Shown piece by piece: positions 8,465 to 15,900 of a stretch of DNA of 39,962 nt. Source of the DNA: Rhodocyclaceae bacterium (GTDB lineage: Bacteria > Pseudomonadota > Gammaproteobacteria > Burkholderiales > Rhodocyclaceae); assembly GCA_017444505.1 (NCBI GenBank), contig JAFSWK010000058.1, positions 1 through 39,962 on the forward strand, in the 5' to 3' direction. Numbering within the stretch: position 1 is the stretch's first letter; every line of letters starts with the position of its first letter. The translations under genes were made by a program, and so were the position numbers. The notes below the pieces were generated by a model. That model was given only the letters and a program-made list of their open reading frames with translations, was not told the DNA's origin and searched no databases.

Positions 8465-8501
8465 AACGGCACGGCAGGCTCGCGTAGACGAACCGTGTGA
8501 G

Positions 8502-8532
8502 ATTGTATCAGGGGGGGATGGAAGGCGGTCAA
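8502..8532 (-). promoter_or_regulatory. Candidate sigma-70 promoter for cyclase 1
   Basis: Reading the minus strand, TTGACC (8532-8527) is followed after 19 bases by TGA-TACAAT (-10 at 8507-8502), an extended -10 element. The -35 overlaps the end of the upstream cyclase gene. It would give a leader of about 80 bases before the ATG at 8416, allowing cyclase 1 and the 2H gene to be expressed apart from the two upstream paralogues. Confidence 0.5.
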
Positions 8533-10874
8533 AAATCTGCCTGCGGCGTGCTGGCGTAGATGGCGATGCGGTCGCGCCCTTCGGCTTTGGCGCGGTAGAG
8601 GGCGCGGTCAGCATCGGTAATCAGCTGGGTGACGGCGGCCATGTCGGCCAGCGGCGCTTGCGTGCGGGCGTGGCCGACGCTGATGGTGAGCTGACCGGTG
8701 CGGCTCTGGCTGTGGGGGATGCGCAATGTGCGAATGGCCGCGCAGAGCTGTTCGCCCAGCGTGGCGAGGTCGGCTTGCGGGTGGGCGCGCCAGAGCAGCA
8801 AAAATTCTTCGCCGCCATAGCGCACGGCCAGCGCTTCGGGCTGCATGGCGTGCTGGCGCAGGGTGTGCGCGACGGCGGTCAGTACGCTGTCGCCAGCGGC
8901 GTGGCCGTAGTAGTCGTTATAGTCCTTGAAGTGGTCAATGTCGGCCATGGCGACGGTAAAGGCTTGCCCGCCACGAGCCAGCGCGGGCTGCAAGGCGGCG
9001 AGATGACGCTCCAGCCCGGTGCGGTTGGCCAGCCCGGTGAGCGAATCGTGCAGCGCCAGCGTTTGCAGGCGCTCTTTTTTGATGAAACTGTCGAGGGCGC
9101 GCAAATCCTGCACGCGCCCCACCAGCGTGCCGACAATGTTGACCAGAATGAAGGCGCTGGCCGTGCCGGTGAGCGAGTCGAAATAGGAAGAAGGGGCGTA
9201 GTGCAGGTAGAGAAAGACGTTGAGCGCCGAGAGCGACCAGGCCGCCAGCGCCGCAGCAATCCAGGATTGCCCGCCGACGATGTAAATCTGGTAGAGACTG
9301 ATGAGGATGATTTCATACGGCACGTAGCCGCCGCGCGATAGCGCGTAATAAAAGGCATAGCTGTAACACAGGCCGGGAACGAAGATGACGAAGGGCAGCA
9401 AATAGCGCGATTTGCGCAACGCCCAGTCTTGCCGGGAAAGATAGAGCGAAACCAGCAGCGAGGGGACGATGACGCTGAGAATCAGGGTAATAAACGGACG
9501 CGAGACTTCTTGCGCGAGGTTCAGGTGGCTGACTAGGGCGTTGCACAGATTGAGCAACAGACACAACAGCCCGGCGTGAAAAAGCTGGTGGCGCTCGTAG
9601 AGGCCGCGCTCGCGCGCGAAGCGGCGGCGCTCTTCATGGGGCAGTTGTTCGGCTCTGTCGACGAAGCTGGCGCGGGCAGATGGCTGCGCCGGACGACGGG
9701 CGGCAGGCCAGGTGACGGCGGCCAGTACGTCTTCCGGGCGGGTTTGCGCCGTGGGGGCAAGCCCGACGGCTCCGACGCTGATGCTGATTTTCCCTAGCGG
9801 GCTGAGTGCGTGCGGCAGCCCCAGACGCGATACGGCCTGACGCAGCCCTTCGCCCAGCGGCAGCGCCTGCGCGGTGTCGTGACGCCAGACGGCGACAAAT
9901 TCTTCACCGCCATAGCGGGCGACAAAATCGGGGCGCGGCCAGGCTTGCTGGCTGATGGCTTGGGCAATGGCGATGAGCACCGTGTCACCGGCGCTGTGGC
10001 CGTAGTGGTCGTTGTAGGCCTTGAAATAATCGACATCAAACATGGCCACGGCGATGTGCCCGTTGTCTTGCGCGCAGCGTTGCAGCAACTGGGGCAAGAG
10101 CTGGTCCAGCTCGCGGCGATTGGGAAGCCCGGTGAGCGCATCGCGCCGGCTTTGTTCCAGATAGCGGTTGTTGGTCAGAAAGTGCTGGCGCGAGTGGCGC
10201 TCAATGACAAAGCCGCCAAAAATGCCGGTGACCGCCGCCATGGCGAGAAAGCCAATATGCAGGTTGCGCAGGCCGAGGTCGGGCTGGTAGTGCCATTCGG
10301 GCGCGCCAATCATGGCGGCGGCCAGCAGCGTGCAGGGCGCGCCCAGCCGCCACGGCAAACAGCCGGCCAGACAGGCAAACAGCGGAATGACCAGCATGGG
10401 CTGATAGTGGCGAACGACGCCGTTTTCCCACGAAATGCACAGACTGAGGGAAAAACAGCCAATGCACAGCAGCACGCTGATGAAGACCAGCCACGTCTGG
10501 CCGGGGGTGATTTTGTGTTGCCAGCAGGCGTACAGACACAAGCCCCAGCAGGAGAGAAAAAGCGGCAGGCGCAGCGCCAGCGTGCCCAGCGCGGTGTCCG
10601 GCGGCAGGGTGTAAAAATCGGCTATGTACATCACCACAGCGGCAATCAGCGCGACGAGGGCGATGCTGCGCGAAAGCGGACGGTCGCGCTCGCGCATCTG
10701 GGCGATGAAGCTCGCTTCCAGCCCGGCATCCTTGAAGCGCAGCGACCAGAAGGCGTCGGCCTGCGGCGCAGCGCTGGCCGCAGGGAAAAGGGGCGACGAG
10801 GAATCGGCGGGGGCTTCAGGCATGGCGCGGGCAGACAGGCACGCGGGCGGCGTGCGGGGCACGAAAGGTGCCAT
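8529..10874 (-). CDS. Tandem (6TM-GGDEF)x2 putative diguanylate cyclase 2
   Basis: A 781-residue paralogue with the same double layout: membrane segments about 70-225, GGDEF 1 about 238-385 (GGEEF 322-326), membrane segments about 430-590, GGDEF 2 about 602-772 (GGEEF 687-691). Both domains keep D.LTGL.NR and D.D.FK.YND. Two differences stand out. The first GGDEF lacks the closing ADRALYxAKxxGRN helix present in the other five domains; after the ISVGAVG strand it runs into a proline/alanine-rich linker (about 380-410). Neither domain has an RxxD inhibitory site. The start at 10874 has GGAG 8 bases upstream; the Met at 10823 has none. It begins 27 bases after the stop of cyclase 3, so the two are probably one transcript. 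Confidence 0.88.
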   Translation of the reverse strand: MAPFVPRTPPACLSARAMPEAPADSSSPLFPAASAAPQADAFWSLRFKDAGLEASFIAQMRERDRPLSRSIALVALIAAVVMYIADFYTLPPDTALGTLALRLPLFLSCWGLCLYACWQHKITPGQTWLVFISVLLCIGCFSLSLCISWENGVVRHYQPMLVIPLFACLAGCLPWRLGAPCTLLAAAMIGAPEWHYQPDLGLRNLHIGFLAMAAVTGIFGGFVIERHSRQHFLTNNRYLEQSRRDALTGLPNRRELDQLLPQLLQRCAQDNGHIAVAMFDVDYFKAYNDHYGHSAGDTVLIAIAQAISQQAWPRPDFVARYGGEEFVAVWRHDTAQALPLGEGLRQAVSRLGLPHALSPLGKISISVGAVGLAPTAQTRPEDVLAAVTWPAARRPAQPSARASFVDRAEQLPHEERRRFARERGLYERHQLFHAGLLCLLLNLCNALVSHLNLAQEVSRPFITLILSVIVPSLLVSLYLSRQDWALRKSRYLLPFVIFVPGLCYSYAFYYALSRGGYVPYEIILISLYQIYIVGGQSWIAAALAAWSLSALNVFLYLHYAPSSYFDSLTGTASAFILVNIVGTLVGRVQDLRALDSFIKKERLQTLALHDSLTGLANRTGLERHLAALQPALARGGQAFTVAMADIDHFKDYNDYYGHAAGDSVLTAVAHTLRQHAMQPEALAVRYGGEEFLLLWRAHPQADLATLGEQLCAAIRTLRIPHSQSRTGQLTISVGHARTQAPLADMAAVTQLITDADRALYRAKAEGRDRIAIYASTPQADF

Positions 10875-10901
10875 TTTCCTCGCTCCGGGCAGGAAAAGAA
10901 A

Positions 10902-13370
10902 CTATTGCGTGTCGGCCTGGGGGGAATCGTCTTCGAGGCCTTGCCCGGCGTGCCAGAGGGCGTCGGCGGGCGGTTCCTGCGCGCCTTGCGGCAGCAGGTG
11001 TTCGCTTTGCAGTACCAGCCGGTTTCTGCCCGTGGCCTTGGCGCGATAGAGGGCGGTGTCGGCGCGGCGAATCATGCGGTCGAGGTTTTTCATGCTGTTG
11101 TCGGCAGAAATGGTGCCATGCGCGATGCCGATGCTGACCGTCACGCGCCCGTGGCGGCTTTTTTCGTGCGGGATGTTCAGGTCGCGCACGCCCTGACAGA
11201 CGCGCTCGCCCAGCGTGCGCGCGTCTTTTTCGCGGATGTGATACCAGATGAGAAGGAATTCCTCGCCGCCATAGCGGGCGGCAAAGTCATACGGGCGCTG
11301 GCGCTGTTCGGCAAGTTCCTGGCCGATGGCGGTGAGCACTGCGTCGCCGGCGGAGTGTAAGTAGTGGTCGTTGTAGTCCTTGAAATGGTCGATGTCGACC
11401 ATGGCCACGGCGACGATGCGCTCGGATTGATCGAGCAGCGGCAACAGGGTGCGGAAATAGTTTTCCAGCCCCTGACGGTTGGCCAGCCCGGTGAGGGTAT
11501 CCTGCGAGGCGATGTTTTCGAGTTTTTCGCTTTTCAGGAAGGTGTCCATCCCGCGCCGGTCCTGGCTCATGGCGACGAAGGCACCGAGGATGTTGAGGGT
11601 GACGAACGGGCCGGCCAGCCCGACGAGATCAATGCTGGTATATGCCGCCCAGATGATGATGCACATGAAGGTGAGCAGCCAGGCGGTGAGGGCGGCGCTG
11701 CGCCAGGATTGCCCGCCGATGACGTAGACCTGAAAGATGGTGAGCAGCATGATTTCGTAAGGCACCTTCTCAAAGGGAATGTCGATGCCGTGCGAAAAAG
11801 CGCTGTAAAAGCTGTAGCAGAAGGCGCTGCCGCAAATGATTACGACAGCAGGCACGATGAGACGGGCGTGTTTTTGCGCCCAGGGCTGGGGACACAGATA
11901 ACAGCCGATGAGCAAGGTGGGCACCACGATGATGGCCTGCATCATGATGGTGACGTGCGAGACAGAAGGAGTGAGGTTGAAAAAATTGACCAGCGCCAGC
12001 AAAAAGTGGACAAACACGTTGGCGATGGAAATCTGGCGCAGGGCGCGCCATTCGTAGAGGCCACGGATGCGGTTCCAGCGCTTGTGGTCATCGGCTGTGG
12101 CAGGAATCAGGCTGAGGAAGCCGATTTCCTTGTCGGCGGCGCGCGCCGCTTCGTCGGGCGGCATACCGTGCGCGGATTGCGTGGCGAGCAAGGCGGCCAT
12201 CGAGTCAATCTTCACGCAGTTGCGCCCGGAATTTTTGGCGCGGTAGAGGGCACGATCCGCCCCGGCCAGCAAGGCGGGCGCTTTGGTGCGGGCGGTGGGA
12301 TACTGGCTGGTGACGCCGACGCTGATGCTCACCATGCCGTGGCCGCTGCGCTCGTGCACAATGTTCGTTTCCTGCACCGCGCGGCGCAGCCCTTCGCCCA
12401 GCGTGGTGCCGTCGTGCGTGGGATTGAACCAGATGGCGGCAAATTCTTCGCCACCATAGCGGGCGACAAAATCGGGCGGATACTGGGCGTGACTGGAAAT
12501 GGCTTCGCCCACGGCGCTGAGCACACGGTCGCCAGCGGCGTGGCCGTAGTGGTCGTTGTAGTCCTTGAAGTGGTCGACATCAATCATCGCCACGGCAATG
12601 GCGACTCTTTCGCGCGCGGCCTGGCGCAGAATGCGCGGCAGGAAAAAATCCAGCTCGCGGCGATTCGGCAGCCCGGTGAGCGGGTCGCGCCGGCTTTGTT
12701 CCAGAAAATTGATGCCGACCAGAAAGTGCTGGCGCAACTGGCGCTCCCGGATATACCCCGCACAGAAGCTGAAAAACGCCGCGCACAGGATGTAGGCCAG
12801 ATGCAGGTTGCGCACGTTGGCGTCGGGCTGGTAGCACACTTCCAGCAAGGCCAGCGCCAGCGCCGAACCAAAGGTGACGACGGTGCAATAGCGCCAGGCC
12901 AAACAGCCAATGAAACACGACAACATCGGCACCAGCAACAAGATCTGGTAGGGGATGTAAATCTGATACAGCCAGCCGATCCACAACGGGGAAATCAGCG
13001 CCAGAGAGGCACCGAGGGCAAAACACATGAGGGCGGGCTGCGACCAGCGCGTGACTTCTTTCTGGTAGATGGCGCTCGTCCAGCCGAAGGCGCAGATGGA
13101 AAACAGCGGGATGCGCAGCAGCAGGGAAGTCCACGCCGCTTCGCTGGGCATGAGGCGAAAATCGGTGACGCTGAACAGCAAGACGGCCAGCAACGTGGTG
13201 ATGAGGATGTTGCGCGACCCCGTGCGGTCTTGCAGCATGATTTGGGTGATGAAGCGGCTCTCCAGCGCGGCGTCCTGAAAGCGCAGGCTGCGATGCTGGG
13301 GCGTGCGGGGGGCTGCCGTCCTGGGGAAGTTGGACGAAGGAGGGGATTGCGCTGCTTGTTGTTGGCTCAT
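10902..13370 (-). CDS. Tandem (6TM-GGDEF)x2 putative diguanylate cyclase 3
   Basis: An 822-residue paralogue: membrane segments about 53-205, GGDEF 1 about 220-387 (GGEEF 306-310), membrane segments about 448-602, GGDEF 2 about 614-788 (GGEEF 701-705). The second domain has an RxxD inhibitory site (RPYD, 692-695); the first does not. The YGH after YND reads YLH in the second domain (670-672). The two membrane modules resemble each other: IPYQILLL...IGCLAWR in the first and VPYEIMLL...IGGQSWR in the second align in register, direct evidence of an internal duplication. It is first of the three cyclase genes in transcription order, 76 bases after the DUF502 gene. No strong Shine-Dalgarno sequence precedes the ATG. 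Confidence 0.88.
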   Translation of the reverse strand: MSQQQAAQSPPSSNFPRTAAPRTPQHRSLRFQDAALESRFITQIMLQDRTGSRNILITTLLAVLLFSVTDFRLMPSEAAWTSLLLRIPLFSICAFGWTSAIYQKEVTRWSQPALMCFALGASLALISPLWIGWLYQIYIPYQILLLVPMLSCFIGCLAWRYCTVVTFGSALALALLEVCYQPDANVRNLHLAYILCAAFFSFCAGYIRERQLRQHFLVGINFLEQSRRDPLTGLPNRRELDFFLPRILRQAARERVAIAVAMIDVDHFKDYNDHYGHAAGDRVLSAVGEAISSHAQYPPDFVARYGGEEFAAIWFNPTHDGTTLGEGLRRAVQETNIVHERSGHGMVSISVGVTSQYPTARTKAPALLAGADRALYRAKNSGRNCVKIDSMAALLATQSAHGMPPDEAARAADKEIGFLSLIPATADDHKRWNRIRGLYEWRALRQISIANVFVHFLLALVNFFNLTPSVSHVTIMMQAIIVVPTLLIGCYLCPQPWAQKHARLIVPAVVIICGSAFCYSFYSAFSHGIDIPFEKVPYEIMLLTIFQVYVIGGQSWRSAALTAWLLTFMCIIIWAAYTSIDLVGLAGPFVTLNILGAFVAMSQDRRGMDTFLKSEKLENIASQDTLTGLANRQGLENYFRTLLPLLDQSERIVAVAMVDIDHFKDYNDHYLHSAGDAVLTAIGQELAEQRQRPYDFAARYGGEEFLLIWYHIREKDARTLGERVCQGVRDLNIPHEKSRHGRVTVSIGIAHGTISADNSMKNLDRMIRRADTALYRAKATGRNRLVLQSEHLLPQGAQEPPADALWHAGQGLEDDSPQADTQ

Positions 13371-13432
13371 CGCACGTCAGTTTTTGGGAGGGGCAGGGCA
13401 GACGGCGTGGTGCGCTGCGCTGTCGGGTTTTT

Positions 13433-13459
13433 ATTGTATCCGGAAATTATTGGCCGCAA
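13433..13459 (-). promoter_or_regulatory. Weak candidate promoter for the cyclase cluster
   Basis: On the minus strand TTGCGG (13459-13454) and TACAAT (13438-13433) are separated by 15 bases, shorter than the ideal 17. The -10 lies in GATACAAT, the same octamer as at the cyclase 1 promoter. The -35 overlaps the last codons of the DUF502 gene. Confidence 0.3.
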
Positions 13460-14097
13460 GCAGGCTCTTCGACGGGCGGGGCGGGCGGCGCAGGCGGCGG
13501 CGCGTGGGGTTCGTGCAGGCCGGTAACGCCAGCGGTGAGCATGAAACGCATGGCTTCTTCCATGCCCATTTCCAGCGGTTCGACGCGCGAACGCGGCACC
13601 GAAAGCGCATAGCCGCCGACCATGTAACTCATCGGGAAATACACCAGCACATTGCCTTCGCCACCAAAGGGCGCGGCGATGGCGCGCAGGTCGTCGCGCG
13701 TGACCAGCCCGATGGCCTGCACGTCTTCGCCAAAACGCACGCAGACGACTTGCTGATAGGTTTTCTTTTTCATCGGCGAGAAGTAGTCCATGAAGTCGCG
13801 CAGCGCCGGGTAAATGAGCTTGACCAGCGGAATGCGGTAGAGCAGCCGCTCAATGCGCGAAAAGAGCATCTGCACCACGTAGGTGTGCATCAACATGCCG
13901 ACGATGAACAGCGCCCCCAGCGCCAGCACCACGCCCACGCCGGTGGGCAGGTGCATCCCTTCGGGCAGCACCGAGGCGAGCATCTCGCCCAGCCAGCGCT
14001 CGGCGCCAGCAATCGCCCAGTAGAGCAGGTAAAAGGTAAGCAGCACCGGAATGACGGTAATCAGGCCGGTGAGAATGTTGCGCGTGATGATGCCCAT
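13447..14097 (-). CDS. DUF502 family membrane protein
   Basis: A 216-residue DUF502 protein. The start at 14097 gives the family's typical N-terminus, a short polar stretch then LTGLITVIPVLLTFYLLYW. A second helix (about 52-75) and a conserved cytoplasmic or periplasmic domain (MLFSRIERLLYRIPLVK, then a beta-rich region with VYFPMSYMVGGYAL) follow. The C-terminus is a proline/alanine-rich tail. Family function is unknown. It precedes the three double-GGDEF genes on the same strand by 76 bases and may share their transcript. It is divergent from oxyR, with 164 bases between the starts. The frame is open further upstream, but that extension is polar and unlike the family. Confidence 0.85.
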   Translation of the reverse strand: MGIITRNILTGLITVIPVLLTFYLLYWAIAGAERWLGEMLASVLPEGMHLPTGVGVVLALGALFIVGMLMHTYVVQMLFSRIERLLYRIPLVKLIYPALRDFMDYFSPMKKKTYQQVVCVRFGEDVQAIGLVTRDDLRAIAAPFGGEGNVLVYFPMSYMVGGYALSVPRSRVEPLEMGMEEAMRFMLTAGVTGLHEPHAPPPAPPAPPVEEPACGQ

Positions 14098-14261
14098 AAC
14101 AAACTGTGCAAAAAGCGGAAGTAAATCCGCATGGTAATCGCATCGGCCATTTCGTGCATGATTTTTCTGCGTGACGCGAACAGACACAATCCGCGCCGTG
14201 CATTGGTTAGAATAAGGCGCCGCGCCCGGCGGCTGTCTTCGCCTTTCAGGAGTGTTCCCGC

Positions 14262-15200
14262 ATGACTTTGACCGACCTTCGCTATCTGGTCGCGCTGGCC
14301 CGTGAATGCCATTTCGGGCGTGCCGCCGAAGCCTGCCACGTCAGCCAGCCGACGCTGTCCGTGGCCATCAAGAAGCTGGAAGACGAACTGGGCGTGCCAC
14401 TGTTTGAACGCGGCGCGAGCGAAGTGCGCATCACCACGGCAGGTGCCATGGTGGTCGAACAGGCCGCGCGCGTGCTGGCCGATGCGGCGCGCATCCCCGA
14501 ACTGGCGCAAAGCGGGCGCGACCCGCTGCTGGGGCCGCTGCGCGTGGGTGTCATCTACACCATCGGCCCCTATCTGCTGCCCAAGCTGATTCCGCTGGTG
14601 CATGAGCGCGCGCCCAACATGCCGCTGATTATCCAGGAAAACTACACGACCAATCTGGTCGCCGCGCTCAAACAGGGCGAGCTGGATGTGCTGATTTTGT
14701 CTTTGCCGCTGGATGAATCCGGCGTCGTCACCCAGCCGGTCTATGATGAACCGTTCCGCGTGCTCTTGCCCGCCCAGCATGAGTGGACGCGGCAGAAAGC
14801 CATCGACCCGCTGGCGCTGGTGAAGGAACACATGCTGCTGCTGGGCGTGGGCAACTGCTTCCGCGACCAAGTGCTGCAAGCCTGCCCGCCGTTGCAGAAC
14901 AACAGCGCCCTGCAACGCACCTTTGAGGGCAGTTCGCTGGAAACCATCCGCCACATGGTGGCCACCGGGCTGGGCATTACCGTGCTGCCGAGCACGGCTG
15001 CCGACAACCTGCCCGAGCATAACCCGCTGGTGGCGGTGCGTCCGTTTACCGGCCAGTCGCCTTCGCGGCGCATCGTGCTGGCCTGGCGGGTCACCTATCC
15101 GCGCGGCGGTGCCATCGACGTTTTGCGCCAGGCCATTTTCGATACCGACTTGCCCGGTGTGCAATTCGTGGGCGCGAAACCGCCGCAATCGCAGGCATAG
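14262..15200 (+). CDS. oxyR: Hydrogen-peroxide-sensing regulator OxyR
   Basis: A 312-residue LysR-type regulator with an N-terminal winged helix-turn-helix (LRYLVALARECHFGRAAEAC... about 1-60) and a C-terminal sensor domain. The two redox cysteines are at Cys199 (GNCFRDQ) and Cys208 (QACP), the same numbers as in E. coli OxyR, where a disulfide between them activates the protein. It is expected to induce antioxidant genes, most plausibly the adjacent dps. AGGAG lies upstream of the ATG at 14262. The upstream gap (14098-14261) holds a TAGAAT-like -10 but no clear -35. Confidence 0.96.
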   Translation: MTLTDLRYLVALARECHFGRAAEACHVSQPTLSVAIKKLEDELGVPLFERGASEVRITTAGAMVVEQAARVLADAARIPELAQSGRDPLLGPLRVGVIYTIGPYLLPKLIPLVHERAPNMPLIIQENYTTNLVAALKQGELDVLILSLPLDESGVVTQPVYDEPFRVLLPAQHEWTRQKAIDPLALVKEHMLLLGVGNCFRDQVLQACPPLQNNSALQRTFEGSSLETIRHMVATGLGITVLPSTAADNLPEHNPLVAVRPFTGQSPSRRIVLAWRVTYPRGGAIDVLRQAIFDTDLPGVQFVGAKPPQSQA

Positions 15201-15210
15201 CTTTTCCCAA

Positions 15211-15240
15211 CTGGACGCGCGAAAAAGCCAGTCCTATCAT
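15211..15240 (+). promoter_or_regulatory. Possible dps promoter
   Basis: CTGGAC (15211-15216) and TATCAT (15235-15240) are 18 bases apart. The -10 is good and the -35 poor, as expected of an activator-dependent promoter. No clean OxyR box (spaced ATAG/CTAT elements) could be made out. Confidence 0.3.
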
Positions 15241-15249
15241 AATTTCCAC

Positions 15250-15271
15250 TTTCCGCCCGCTGCGGCGGAAA
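15250..15271 (+). promoter_or_regulatory. Perfect 8-base inverted repeat in the dps leader
   Basis: TTTCCGCC (15250-15257) and GGCGGAAA (15264-15271) form a perfect stem with a 6-base loop, 51 bases before the dps start codon. If the promoter above is right, the stem is at the very 5' end of the mRNA and could protect it; alternatively it is a protein-binding palindrome. There is no T run, so it is not a terminator. Confidence 0.5.
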
Positions 15272-15322
15272 CGCTACAAGACCTGTCCCTGCACGGGGCA
15301 AACATACACGGAGGAAAACATC

Positions 15323-15793
15323 ATGAAAATCGACATCGGCATCAGCCAGAAAGACCGCAAAGCCATCGCCGCCGGGCTGTCCCGCCTGCTGGCGGATAGC
15401 TATACGCTGTATCTGACCACGCACAATTTTCACTGGAACGTCACCGGCCCGATGTTCAACACGCTGCATTTGATGTTTGAGACGCAGTACAACGAACTGG
15501 CGCTGGCCGTCGACCTGATTGCCGAGCGCATCCGCGCGCTGGGCGCGCCCGCACCGGGCACGTACAGCGAATTTACCAAGCTGGCGTCCTTGAAAGAGCC
15601 GCCCGCCGGCTTGAGCGCCGAAGAGATGATTCGCCACCTCGTCATCGGGCAGGAGACCGTGGTGAAAACCGCGCGCAGCATTTTCCCGCTGGCCGACCAG
15701 GCCAACGATGAGCCGACCGCCGATTTGCTCACCCAGCGGATGCAGCAACACGAAAAAACCGCCTGGATGCTGCGCAGCCTGCTGGAAAACTGA
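15323..15793 (+). CDS. dps: Dps, DNA-binding ferritin-like protein
   Basis: A 156-residue Dps protein, a dodecameric shell that oxidises iron with hydrogen peroxide and can coat DNA. The intersubunit ferroxidase ligands are visible: His37 (NFHWNVTG), His49, Glu53, Asp64 and Glu68. The N-terminus is short and only modestly basic, so non-specific DNA binding may be weak. GGAGG sits upstream of the ATG. It lies 122 bases after oxyR on the same strand, and is followed by a strong terminator. Peroxide induction through OxyR is the likely control. Confidence 0.96.
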   Translation: MKIDIGISQKDRKAIAAGLSRLLADSYTLYLTTHNFHWNVTGPMFNTLHLMFETQYNELALAVDLIAERIRALGAPAPGTYSEFTKLASLKEPPAGLSAEEMIRHLVIGQETVVKTARSIFPLADQANDEPTADLLTQRMQQHEKTAWMLRSLLEN

Positions 15794-15842
15794 TGCCCTG
15801 AACGCTGCGCCCGCGCGCAAACACGGGCGCGCGCAAGAAAAA

Positions 15843-15879
15843 CGGTGGTTCGCCTGCGATGGCGACCACCGATTTTTTG
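15843..15879 (+). terminator. Rho-independent terminator of dps
   Basis: A GC-rich stem of about 11 pairs with one bulge (CGGTGGTTCGCC against GGCGACCACCG, loop TGCGAT) is followed by ATTTTTTG. The A run before the stem makes it likely to work for the convergent rppH transcript too. Confidence 0.85.
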
Positions 15880-15900
15880 TATGTACACAGCGCGCTGCGC

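Noticed and set aside
5849..8500. An 883-codon open frame antisense to cyclase 1, with similar long antisense frames at 11364-13526 and 16583-18826
   Set aside because: Long stop-free antisense frames are expected opposite GC-rich genes with strong codon bias. They show no recognisable domain, and the sense strand encodes clear GGDEF or S1 proteins.
9675..9728. Frameshift in cyclase 2 hiding the missing helix
   Set aside because: The other two frames through this stretch do not contain an ADxALYxAK-like sequence, and the downstream half continues in frame with normal motifs.
5253..13370. A CBASS-type or other anti-phage cyclic-nucleotide system
   Set aside because: There is no CD-NTase, no nuclease or pore effector, and no E1/E2 or HORMA partner. 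The cyclases are membrane GGDEF proteins, so signalling by cyclic di-GMP or a relative is the simpler reading.
5984..13370. Repeats within the cyclase genes as insertion sequences or a CRISPR-like array
   Set aside because: The repeats match the coding of conserved GGDEF motifs and are spaced by whole domains. There are no terminal inverted repeats, transposase or regular short spacers.
15794..15842. A second hairpin between dps and the terminator
   Set aside because: The GC-rich alternating sequence can pair in several weak ways, but there is no T run or clean stem.
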